A DNA stretch of 64,000 nucleotides. Origin: Micromussa lordhowensis (taxonomy: Eukaryota > Cnidaria > Anthozoa > Scleractinia > Lobophylliidae). Made by a program: the position numbers and the translations under genes. The stretch's first letter is position 1, and each line of letters starts with the position of its first letter. The notes below the pieces were generated by a model. It searched no databases. It was not told the origin of the DNA and worked only from the letters and a program-made list of their open reading frames with translations. The stretch covers positions 31,379,018-31,443,017 of the forward strand of contig OZ026601.1 in NCBI GenBank assembly GCA_964020085.1, written 5' to 3'. This document shows, one piece after another, positions 35,601 through 59,100 of this stretch.

Positions 35601-36158
35601 TGGAAGAAAAACACGCGGGAAATTTCGTGCGAGCTACGTATACACTGCTATTGGTCTTGCGTTTGCTTCTGGTTGGCCGAAAAGAAAACGCCTCTCTTTT
35701 GATTGGATGAAACACGTTACGTCACTGACACTCCAGGGCATAAATTTGGAAATCACTGACTTAATGCGCTCTTTTGTAGAACGGCATTCAAACTAGGAGA
35801 GGACAATAGAGCGAAGCTACCACCACGCTCCCTGTCTCCAATCAAACAAGAGCCATCGACCTCCACCGCATCACAAGATACCAAGTCTTCACCAAAAGAT
35901 ACCAAGTCGTCAGCTGCACCACAGGTTCCCAAGTCTTCGCCTTCATCGAAAAAGAAGACTGCAAGCACAATCAGTCCAGTACCAAAGCCAAAGAAGACAA
36001 AAAGAACGCCGTTCTTGACAAGAGCGTTCTTCAACACCGTAGCACCGGGGCTATCTTCGTTTGCGCAAACGCAGAAATCGGAGCTCGACATCATTGTTGA
36101 AGAGGAAGATAACGTAGAAGAAGACCCGGATGTAGTTGCAATGATGGCTGACTTTTGA
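21516..36158 (+). CDS. HCN: Hyperpolarization-activated cyclic-nucleotide-gated (HCN) channel
   Basis: Joined exons: 21516-21699, 23961-24673, 25189-25338, 31340-31558, 33443-33589, 34072-34315, 34834-35053, 35780-36158, in phase, about 751 aa. Exon 2 has the HCN-domain lead [11 protein letters not shown] and [13 protein letters not shown], then S1-S3, and an S4 with regularly spaced basic residues ([19 protein letters not shown], about 262-290). Exon 4 carries the filter CIGYG (370-374), with Cys before IGYG as in HCN rather than Eag/Erg channels. Exon 5 is the C-linker with DYYEHR. Exons 6-7 are the cyclic-nucleotide-binding domain, with FGEICLL and the cAMP-contacting ARRVAS. Exon 8 is a Ser/Pro/Lys-rich tail with an acidic end. 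Such channels pass a mixed Na+/K+ inward current. Exon 1 (61 aa, Cys-rich) is inferred only from frame and splice sites, so a missed exon is possible. Intron 3 carries a LINE. Confidence 0.92.
21740..22018 (-). mobile_element. tRNA-derived SINE, near full length
   Basis: On the minus strand this begins GTGGTGGCCTCATGG (A box) and GGGTTCGCATCC (B box). It then runs through TTCTTGGGCAAGAC, the CCACCCAGGTGT box, a CGATGGACTAGCATCCCATC segment and GATAAGCTCCGCCCTGATGG. It lies in HCN intron 1. The same family occurs at 10692, 45640, 47420 and 58080. Confidence 0.75.
22933..23357. repeat. Large ~425-bp foldback
   Basis: The arms pair over roughly 150 bp: CCAATCATTGGTGAACA at 22982 with its complement ending 23311. 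Inside, GGTTACCATAGCAACAATAT (from about 23027) pairs with its complement ending about 23267, followed by AGCAGGTC and TTTTAGCTT. Weaker pairing continues outward to about 22933 and 23357. It lies in HCN intron 1 and is probably a DNA-transposon derivative. Confidence 0.7.
23590..23647. repeat. (GTT)n microsatellite
   Basis: Imperfect GTT/ATT units in HCN intron 1, about 310 bp upstream of exon 2. Confidence 0.85.
24958..25140. repeat. Foldback-MITE family fragment
   Basis: Shares CATTGGCTAATT, ACAGACACATGAATTTATAAT and CTGTCCTGTTATTGA with the elements at 5610-5880 and 39270-39517. Only the left part is present. It lies in HCN intron 2 and ends about 50 bp upstream of exon 3. Confidence 0.65.
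25596..25702. mobile_element. Short MITE with AACAATTATTCCAC termini
   Basis: A 107-bp inverted-repeat element with outer arms AACAATTATTCCAC and GTGGAATAATTGTT. Its core is a near-perfect palindrome, ATAGCCAACTCGGCGC/GCGCCTCGTTGGCTAT. It lies in HCN intron 3, just left of the LINE. Confidence 0.75.
25734..25747. repeat. LINE target-site duplication, left copy
   Basis: GAATTTGTTCGGAT, repeated exactly at 29007-29020 on the other side of the RTE-like element. Confidence 0.88.
25748..29006 (-). mobile_element. RTE-like LINE retrotransposon, nearly full length, inactivated
   Basis: About 3.26 kb on the minus strand. Order from its 5' end: a G/C-rich leader; an apurinic-type endonuclease (about 28766-27800) with [29 protein letters not shown] and GSDHHLV; a linker; and a reverse transcriptase (about 27000-26290) with [14 protein letters not shown] and the catalytic FADD. 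A C-terminal segment at 26154-25748 has GHVMRR and [12 protein letters not shown]. The frame shifts near 28100-28130 inside the endonuclease and breaks again between endonuclease, linker, RT and tail, so it is not autonomous. The last codon ends at the insertion junction, so there is almost no 3' UTR, as in RTE elements. Exact 14-bp target duplications flank it. Assignment to RTE rather than another APE-type clade is by remembered motifs. Confidence 0.9.
29007..29020. repeat. LINE target-site duplication, right copy
   Basis: GAATTTGTTCGGAT, identical to 25734-25747. Confidence 0.88.
29021..29260 (+). repeat. Interspersed foldback family copy (CTTAATTAGCATAG end)
   Basis: Matches 60815-61045 in inverted orientation: CTTAATTAGCATAGATTTTG, then CCTTAGTTTTT, GACAGTGTTTCATCGG, TCCAAACACC, ACTCCGCTGCGCGTCGTATT. 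The second half is the inverse of the first (GGTGTTTGGAT...GATAAAACACTGTC). The RTE-like LINE has inserted at or next to its left end. Confidence 0.7.
29641..29695. repeat. (AAT)n microsatellite
   Basis: About 15 AAT units in HCN intron 3. Confidence 0.9.
29732..29803 (-). pseudogene. tRNA-like relic
   Basis: The minus strand has an A-box-like GTTCGAGTGGTAGTTAG and a good B box (GGTTCAAGTCCCGC), with the anticodon arm replaced by TTAA repeats. It is a tRNA-derived fragment, not a functional gene. Confidence 0.5.
31125..31272 (-). repeat. AAAGGAGC-ended family, copy 3 (partial)
   Basis: The complement contains TTACTAAGATAAAAAACA, GGAACAAGGATGGTTAAGG, GGAGAAGATTG and CTTTTCAAGATG. It ends about 70 bp before HCN exon 4. 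Confidence 0.7.
31763..31838. repeat. Perfect 22-bp hairpin repeat
   Basis: AATTAGACCCTTCGCCCTC at the left pairs with its complement at 31817-31838. It is the first of three nested or adjacent foldbacks in HCN intron 4. Confidence 0.8.
31842..32029. mobile_element. MITE with perfect 19-bp termini and internal palindrome
   Basis: The termini TTAGTATCACCCAACTAGT (31842-31860) and its exact complement (32011-32029) enclose 188 bp in total. Inside, 31944-31972 is a second palindrome, CTCGAGGACTAT..ATAGTCCTCGAG. The element is directly abutted by the hairpin at 31763-31838. It lies in HCN intron 4 and has no coding sequence. Confidence 0.75.
32931..33430. repeat. 500-bp TGAC/TGATT tetranucleotide array
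   Basis: Irregular but continuous ATTG/ACTG units (TGATTGATTGACTGACTG type) fill the end of HCN intron 4 to within about 12 bp of the exon 5 acceptor. Confidence 0.92.
33792..33991. mobile_element. MULE/hAT-type MITE with 9-bp target duplication
   Basis: Exactly 200 bp between GTGTTAATT at 33783-33791 and GTGTTAATT at 33992-34000. The termini are perfect 19-bp inverted repeats (TAGACTGCAAAACAGTCGT at the left). The interior is G/C-rich with CGCGAAACGCC and CTCACACGC blocks. It lies in HCN intron 5, about 70 bp upstream of exon 6. A 9-bp duplication suits Mutator-like elements best. Confidence 0.85.
34393..34698. repeat. CCCAACTACCCCAC minisatellite
   Basis: About 20 units of roughly 14 bp (CCCAACTACCCCAC, with CTTA, CACA or CACT variants) in HCN intron 6. 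Long Pro/Thr-rich reading frames across it are repeat artefacts. Confidence 0.93.
35107..35400 (+). repeat. ATTGG-rich interspersed repeat, copy 1
   Basis: Contains GTGATTGG, CATCCAATCA, TTTTCCCGCGCTTT, GGCTACAT and GAGTTTTGATTGGTTC, and resembles 41765-41985 and 46262-46515. It lies in HCN intron 7. Confidence 0.7.
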
Positions 36159-36737
36159 GGTCCCGAATGTTAATAAGTTTCTTTACTCTATAGGAGACCA
36201 CCTGAGGACTCGTTATTTGAAAGCAGTTTTAAACTATAAAACATACTTATATTTTTGTATCTTTACTTTCCACAAGGGTATAGTATGCGGATATTTTATA
36301 ATTATTGCATGTTAAAGTACCATTTTGTTCGAGCACGTGGCACACCTCTACCCAACAGAAACGGTCAGAGGTGTTCAAAAACGCAGGAAACCGAAGTTTT
36401 ATTGTGCATTTGAACTGAGTGTATAGTATTTTGAGTGCTGAATATTTCCACAAACCTTTCACATGCCATTTCCATCGAACAACTACGATTGCCCACTGTC
36501 GATAAACACAGAAGAACAGTGCATTTCTTGAGAAATAAGTGGACATATTATTGACTTTTCACAAGCAAACAAGACAGTACTCGCCATATTTTATAGTTCC
36601 CTAATTAACTGCATTTAAACAATTCAAAGCTTGAAGTTGATTATTTATTTATGAACCAATACATTTCTAAAAATAACTCAAATCAGACATTATAAAGTGC
36701 CTTTTTGTTTTTAAAGGATCAAAATAATTTTTTCTTC

Positions 36738-36743
36738 AATAAA
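36738..36743 (+). terminator. Probable HCN poly(A) signal
   Basis: AATAAA on the plus strand 580 bp beyond the HCN stop codon. Confidence 0.5.
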
Positions 36744-37070
36744 AGACGAACGCGGAAAAGCGTTTGGTTGATGAACAAACTGGTGTATTCTCATAATCTT
36801 CTACAGAGTTTCTTGCAGTGAGATCGTCTAAGGCAACGAGTTGGTCCTGCTCTCAGTTTTCCTCTTGCTTTTATTGCGCATTGGAAAGAGAGACAATTTA
36901 CAATCTCGTTCGTTCCGCTGAGTGCCAGTCTCTCCCTAATTCGGCATGGCAACAAGCCGATCTCTTTATATCGTCGCACGGTTAACGTTCTGTAGCGAAA
37001 AGTCCGTCCTACACACACACACAAAAAAAACAAAACTACAACAAACTGACAAACCAATTCAACATTTGTC

Positions 37071-37076
37071 TTTATT
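37071..37076 (-). terminator. Probable MMUT poly(A) signal
   Basis: AATAAA on the minus strand (TTTATT on plus), about 690 bp beyond the MMUT stop codon. Confidence 0.45.
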
Positions 37077-37767
37077 GGCATTTAAGTCAAAAGTGGAACT
37101 ACGATAGTCTCGCTCACCGGAAAGAGAACAAACTCGAAATGCACTGGCTGTGTTCTTTTTACTTGAACTTCATCTATTCAGCCAGTTATTGTTATCATTA
37201 ATCTCTCTGTCCCTGTAAGCAGGTTTATAAAACTACACTGTGAATAATTATACCTTAATTTGTTTCTAAAACGTTCGTATTTACAGTTTAGACGTCAAAC
37301 ATGAAGTCACTCACACTCTTCATTTGCCAACCGCATCATCAAATGACAACGCGCTCGTGGTAAGAATTGAGTAAACCTCGCGCAACTAGAACAACAAAAT
37401 TCCCGAAAGATTATCGATTTTAATTCCCCTAATCGAAAATATCACGAGCGATCCGAAATTACTGCCAGCTACACAGCGATCACACGAACACACAGTTAAC
37501 ATTAAAACTACCCCGGCTAAGTACATAAATTAGTCTCAAATTCACGAAATTTTTCTTTTAAAAATTACGTTTAGTATGTAGTTCATGCAAACTGATTGCG
37601 TTTGAATACTGTGTGAAGCTGCTATAAAGAGTCGGATGCCATGGTTACATGGCAACACCGGTGTAGAAAATCGCAGGCTCACTGCAGTACTGATTTTCTT
37701 GACTGTTTCTAAACAGGACCACTGGAAAAGAGTTTTATAGAACTACGTCAGCTGTTATAGGTCCACT

Positions 37768-52867
<15,100 letters not shown>

Positions 52868-53744
52868 ATCTGAAGACAAGCGAAAAATTGATCACTTCGT
52901 GGCTCAGATCTCGGACGACATTACGTTGTCTTCGCTGCATTAGTTACATGACGTATCAACTTACAGCGACAGATACAGCTGGCCAACTGCTGACACACGT
53001 CACGCAATCCTCTAAAGGGAAAAAAGATGACGACGGCTGTGTTTACTCATAATTCGCAGCGCCCTCAGCGCTAGCCTGAATTTCAGCCGTCTCCTCCTCT
53101 CGCTACCTCAGCGCCCTCAACGTCACGCAATCCTCAGTAGAAGTTACATTTACCCATGATTCTTAGCGCACTCTTAAACACGAAAAGGCTCGTCGAGAAT
53201 TTTGAAAAGAGCCCCTAACGATCCTAAGAGGTACCAGCGCGGCAATCTCTCAGCCCTTTGAAAAAATAATCCTCTGCCAGCCATAGTAAGATCTAGGCAA
53301 ATAGTAATGAAATATAAACGCTGCTACATGCGTGATCGTGTGACTTAAAATTCGTTCACCTGCACTCAGGGTGGGTCAGATGACTAGAATCCAAACATAA
53401 CGTCTGAATATCGCACCTACTCTACAAAATAGGAGGGGCAACGGCCACAGGTCCGAACTTCCAAAATGACCTCTCGACAACGGTCAGTCAATCAACGACT
53501 GACGGTGTATACAGAACCTCCTTTTTTATTGTAAAAGATCTCGGAACTTGACCCGTAAAATCACGCGCCTCGTTAGTCTCGATCTGTTTCTGTTTTGCTG
53601 ATATATCGTGATTACGTTACGTACGTGTTTCGCACTCCTGCTTATATAAACGAGCATTTTTTAAAAATTAAAATGCTGCATCCCCGAAAAAAAGAAACAG
53701 GTTTCATGCACCCACCCTCCCACCACGCTCACCTCTCCACAGCG

Positions 53745-54387
53745 GCTATTATTTGAATCCATTATTTAGTCCATTATTTAAATCCCTTGGATTAAGTAAG
53801 TTTTTTGATATTGCTTTATTTCAAATTGCGATTTTTATGTACAAATTTCAGAATCATGTGCTGCCGGCTGCGTTCCATTTTTTTTACCAAGGTAAGAAGC
53901 GTACATGATTATAATACTAGGTTTGCAGCGAAACACTCTTACTATCTTCCTTACGCTAGAATCAATTATGACAAATTTAATATCCGTTTTCAAGGTCCAT
54001 CTGTCTGGAATACTATTGATGATAATGTAAAATTATCATCTTCTACATCAATCTTCAAAAAACGATTGAAGGACCAATATCCTAAAAGATACTAGGGGTT
54101 ATTTGCTGTTGTTCTCGACTTTTCTTTTTTCTTCTTCGTACCTCTCCCAATTTAATGATTTTTTAATTAATATATTATATCCCCTATACGTTTTGTGTTG
54201 TCTTGTGTTTGTCTATTGTGTGTCGACCTAAACTAGTAGTAAATACATGTATAACAGTGGCTGCCTATCATTATTAACTTTGCAGTTATTCTAGGCAGCC
54301 AGTGCTCTCCTATTTTATCTTTATATCTAATAAGTGTATTTAACTAGGCAAAGTAAGAGAGAAATAAACTTGTTGTTGTCGTTGTTT
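53745..54387 (+). pseudogene. LINE 3' fragment (reverse-transcriptase C-terminus and 3' UTR)
   Basis: The plus strand encodes the C-terminal tail typical of CR1/L2/jockey-like LINE proteins: SPLFKSLGLSKFFDIALFQ, VLPAAFHFF, then VRSVHDYNTRFAAK, FNIRFQGPSVWN and FKKRLKDQY, ending at about 54094. A one-base slip in a T-run near 53880 breaks the frame. The 3' UTR contains a GGCTGCCTA/TAGGCAGCC hairpin and ends in a TTG-rich tail (54369-54387), as these LINEs do. It is 5'-truncated, hence dead. Confidence 0.8.
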
Positions 54388-54744
54388 CCTCTGTCCCCAA
54401 AGTGGACCTTGTGGAGAGGCTCAACTGTGTGCTGACTGAAAAAAAAGCACCGCGTATAACGGGAAGAAATCCTCCACAAATAACAAGAAAGGCACCGTCT
54501 ATATACCAGGAGTAACGAAATAACTACCTCATATAATGAAAACATTACCGCGTAGAATCTAATGAACGTGACATAAAAGGAAGAAATCATCGTCTATATC
54601 TGAATGCAGCATGGAACGCATATAATGAAAAAGCCGCCGGGTAGAATTTAATAAGCACAACATATATAACAGCTAGGCCGGCACTATGACGACTTGTGCT
54701 TACAAGCCTACAAGCTTATAAAAGATGCTACACTTTGGAACAGA

Positions 54745-54960
54745 CCAAGACCGTCATTCTGAGCTGCCTTTTGCCTCTGTGCAAGAGGTTATGATCCAGC
54801 TCTGTGTCAAAACGAGGAGTCTTCGTGCGAATTCATTCATATGAAAATGTGTTTTCCGTACAGGTTCAATTTTTATGCAAATCAAACTCGTTTTCATGTG
54901 AAAGGTTTAACACAGGGACTCGTTTTGAAACAGAGGCACAAGGTAATTCGGAAATGACCT
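54745..54960. repeat. Interspersed palindromic repeat
   Basis: Starts TTTTGCCTCTGTGCAAGAGG and ends AACAGAGGCACAAGG, roughly inverted halves around TTTTATGCAAATC. Related to 52145-52320. Confidence 0.5.
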
Positions 54961-55169
54961 ATTAGAGCTAGGATTCAAGAGAATTTACATAAGGCATGGC
55001 TGATTCTTCTTTCATTGTTCTTAGCCGCTTCTGTTGCGAACTTAAGTTTACTGCGTTCATTTTGTTTTCAAGGAGTATTAGTTGTGTTAGATTCTCCTAA
55101 CCCGGTCTAATCCGAGGCAAAGACAATTAACACATGTTCGAATAGTATCTGAACATAGTTAGTAGAGGA

Positions 55170-55235
55170 CAATCTCGTTCCCAGGGTCTCTCATCTTACC
55201 GCCTGGAGAGATGAGAGACCCTGGGAACGAGGTTG
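55170..55235. mobile_element. 66-bp MITE with 9-bp target duplication
   Basis: Flanked by AGTAGAGGA at 55161-55169 and 55236-55244. The element is a pair of 27-bp arms with one mismatch (left begins CAATCTCGTTCCCAGGGTCT) around a 12-nt loop. No room for coding. Confidence 0.85.
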
Positions 55236-55589
55236 AGTAGAGGAGACACAAAGATCTGAAAGACACAATTTTATTTCGTCCTTTGGTGCTGCTGGCCGTT
55301 ACAGTGCGAGTGAGAAATAATGAAATAATCATACCAAGAGCATTCAGAAGCTTACGTTAACAAATATATAAAACGCAAGCTTAGTGACAACTGATTTGAA
55401 ACTTCTTCCATAAAACTTCACTTACTATTTCCCTTACTATTAACTACAAAATGTATCTTATCAAGAGAAAAGTACGGGAAAAACTATATAAGTTCCTTAC
55501 AAACTGTTTCTGCGTCTTTACACATGCTTGGCATCCAATACGCAAAAACCCACGGGAGTTTGCCTGGGTCTGCAAATCCAATTAAGTGG

Positions 55590-55832
55590 TCCACAGTCAT
55601 GGTATTTTGAGTTAATTTTAGCCGCGTACAAAATGCATTGAAGGAAGCCTAAAACTAATAGTTTACTAAGATAGAAAAACACTAAAGAGATAATACTGAA
55701 CCACAACTGAAGAAATAAGGATGGTTAAGGATGGAGAAGATTGACATAGATATAAAAAAGAAGAACTTGAAAAATTTAGGCTAAACTTTTCAAGATGCGC
55801 AAACCGTGATGTTGCTCCTTTCAGTGGTCCAC
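55590..55832 (+). repeat. AAAGGAGC-ended family, copy 5
   Basis: Contains GTTTACTAAGATAGAAAAAC, AAGGATGGTTAAGGATGGAG and TTTAGGCTAAACTTTTCAAG, and ends GTGATGTTGCTCCTTT. Confidence 0.75.
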
Positions 55833-56183
55833 AGTTAGCCACCCCTGTTCCTTCATCAGTAATCTTTATTGTCTCATACAATTTTTGTCACGAGGTACTC
55901 AGTCAGTACTATCTTGAATCTTTGTTTTCAATCTAAAAAAATAACATTTCAAGTGCTGCAAAATGACTCAGTTGCGTGCTTCAAAGCAGCGGGAGTTGTT
56001 GATTACATGCTTTTTCGTGACTAATTAACTACCTTTAAAAAGCAAAAAAAAAAACATGCCTTGCATGTCTCTTGAGTAAATAGAGACTTCACTGACATTG
56101 GGAAGCTAGTTCTTCTCAGTTTTAACTACACTGCTAATGGTGCCGTAGGTATTTCACGGGCGTGATATACTCTGAAGCAGGTC

Positions 56184-59100
56184 CTAAACAACGCCTGTGC
56201 TACTTTCACTGGTCTCGCTTGACTCTGTGAGTGTGGCATTGCGACGGCGCTTGCGAAACACAATGACCACGGCGGCGCTGACGATAGCAATGGCCGCGAC
56301 ACCGCTGACCACCAGAATGGCGATCAAATAGGTAGGGAAAGTCGAGCTTTCACTCTTGTCAACATCGTCAGCATCTGATAAAACAATAAAAAGTAACTGC
56401 CATGTAAGATAGGTAGGTCGGTCGGTAGGTAAGGTAGATAGATGGATGGGCAGGGAACATCCCATACAAATTTTAATTATTTGGGGACACAAAATAAAAC
56501 GAAGAAAAAAACAAACAAGTTCTATTATGACGGAATTTTTACCCCAGCTTAAATTTTAAATTTTATCACATTGAATTCCACGAAGGATCAAAAAACGCCG
56601 TTTACCATTTGCAAACATCTGCGTTGGTTCCGGAGATATTGATCTTTGAAAAATGTGTAAAATATGCAAGCGAGCTGACTGATGACGTCACACACTAAAC
56701 CAAATATTACATCACGTGTATAGCTATCTCGGTCAATTTGTAGCAGAAACTATTGAAACTTGGTAGTCTAATGGTTCTACATGCAACACACCCTACGGCT
56801 ATGAAAATTTCCGTTCCCATGGCAACCAACTCTTTTCCAGTCCCGTACAACCTGATTTCAATATTTTAGTGATTTTCAACTTCAAAAGCATTAAACATCA
56901 ACATGAACTCGACCTAACGTATTTATATGCTTGCTGGATCATCTAGATAAGGCACCATTGGCAAATATCAATATGGAACGCTGAAAGTGACCAGAAAAGT
57001 CTTTAATATTGAGGTCTTGAACCCAGTATGTTGCTAATGACAAAATGTCAATCTGATATTGTGGAGCACATTTAGTAGAATTACCTGAAAGAATTAAGCA
57101 AATTGGCTGGGATATAATGATTCATCATATTTGATCAAAATTCGGTTCAGTAGTTTATGACGTCACCTTTGGCTAATTTGCATATGTTAAAAGCGTGAAT
57201 ATCTCTGGAACGAAAAGAGATATTTGAAAATAGTGAACAGCATTTTGTTCTCGTACAGACTACTTCATTATCTATGTTTTCGTCAGAGTGGAACATTTAG
57301 ACTTCGTAAAATGTCGAATATACATATACATGAATATAATCATGGCTGCTAAAGAAAAGATTACGTTTGAGCACAAAATTAAAAGGAATTTAAGAAATTT
57401 TTTTCCACTTCGAGACAGTTTTTTCTTTTCACGGTTTAGCCATGTGTGGAAAGCTTACAATTTGAGGTTTTGAACGAAAAAAGACTCCTTTTTTTAGCAT
57501 TCGAATTCTTCGCCTTCTTTCGTTGCAGATTTGTTCGTATTTTAGTGGCCTTTGGCATTTTCACTTGAACGTAGGGCAAAGTTTAATTTTTTAATTTTTT
57601 TTTTTATTAATTTATCAGCTGACTGGAGCACAGGAACCCGCAGCTGATTGTTCTGTCGGGAAAAGTGAATGACGTCACGAGTGGTTAGCAGTCCATTGAT
57701 TAAAAGGAACATTAGTGAACGTTATCGCAATAGATACAGACCTTTTTGATTCCGTTTGTCGACATTGCCAAATTTGAAAGGCCCAACCTGCAGATAGTAC
57801 GTAGTTTCCACGGCTCTCTTGACATCCAGCGAGCGTCTTTTTCGGAAATCGGAGCCACAAGAAGCGCAGCCCTGATCGCACTGATTGTTAGGCTCATCGG
57901 GCAGGCAAACGGTGGCCACGACGTAAAATGTAACCAAGGAAACGTCTGCTTGACCAGTGAAACGGAAAGCCAGGAAATCAACTACCTCGTTTTTATCGTC
58001 GTCACACGTCAGACCAGTTATTATATTATCGTCTTCCGAACACCTGAGTGTCAAAAGGAAAGGTATTAGTGTACTGAAAAGCCTTTTTATTGATGAGCCA
58101 TTTGGCCCATCAGGCCGGAGCTTATCCCGGTTTCGGTAGCATGAAGCGACTAGGAGTATTTCTACTCCCCAATGGATGGAATGCTAGTCCATCGCAGGGT
58201 TACCCCCTGCACTAAGTTCGCCGGTACCCATTCATACACCCGGGTGGAGAGAGGCACTGTGAGAGTTAAGTGTCTGGCCTAAGAGCACAGCACAATGTTC
58301 AAGCGGTGAGGACACCCATTTCGAAGAGAGGGGCAGAATTCGAGTTCTGTGTTGAAACATTATTTTGTCTTCAGCCCGTAGACAGTGTAATATTACTGAT
58401 ATCAAGGAGTTATTTAGCTGTGAAATATAGAGTATGTAATGTATCTCCGGTCGTTTTATATTATTAAACCAAATTTTCCAAATTTCCTTTGTGATTATAT
58501 AATATGTTTTTGGCCTCGGAAAGCACTTCTGTAAAAACCTGGGGAAACTCTCTTGCTGCTTGGATACCGGGATTCATCTTCAGAGACATCAACAGCACTC
58601 AGGGACCAACAATAGCGTTTTAATCCAAGAATGTCACCAGAAACATAACGTAACCAAAGAATATTTCACAAGGCAGGACTATTTAAGCCGAAAACACAAT
58701 TCTAAGCGATTACGTAAAGTTATCAAAACGTCTTAACTAAACACTATCTCATACATTTCAGAATGCTCGATTGGCTATAAAGATTAATAACTTTCAAAGC
58801 AAACAGGTAAATAACAGTTTGACAAAATACTATCACAGGTAGTAATTGCAGTTATGATCTTGAACCAAAACAGCAGTTATTTGTTACGGTTAATGAACTG
58901 TAGCTCAGAAATGCAAAATGAATTAACTAAAACAAATATATCTACGTTGGATTCCTAATTCTTTGACAGCGAAAGCGAATATGCGAATGAAGAAAATTTG
59001 CTAAATTGCCCCACAATGCTCCTGCCATACCATAAGGAAGAGGAATTTGTGTGTGGCTCGCGCTTTAATCGACCCCTAAAAGATACATCTTAAAACTGGA

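Larger units (their letters stand above)
36159..37767. other. Convergent intergenic region HCN-MMUT
   Basis: Both genes end here. A plus-strand AATAAA for HCN lies at 36738-36743 and a minus-strand AATAAA for MMUT at 37071-37076, so the two 3' UTRs would be about 580 and 690 bp long and nearly meet. No exon or named repeat is seen between them; a short (CA)n lies near 37012. Confidence 0.6.
52868..56183. other. Intergenic region MMUT-ZP gene
   Basis: Upstream of MMUT and downstream of the ZP gene. It holds a LINE 3' fragment, a repeat at 54745-54960, a 66-bp MITE and one AAAGGAGC-ended repeat. No other exon recognised. A minus-strand AATAAA for the ZP gene lies at 55865-55870. Confidence 0.55.

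Noticed and set aside
53805..54095. 96-aa plus-strand protein gene
   Set aside because: C-terminus of a truncated LINE with a frame slip in a T-run; the first part of that frame is not homologous.
57746..58069. 107-aa plus-strand frame
   Set aside because: Lies over the ZP exon 57742-58043 on the opposite strand; the minus-strand frame has conserved cysteines, a furin site and matching splice phases.
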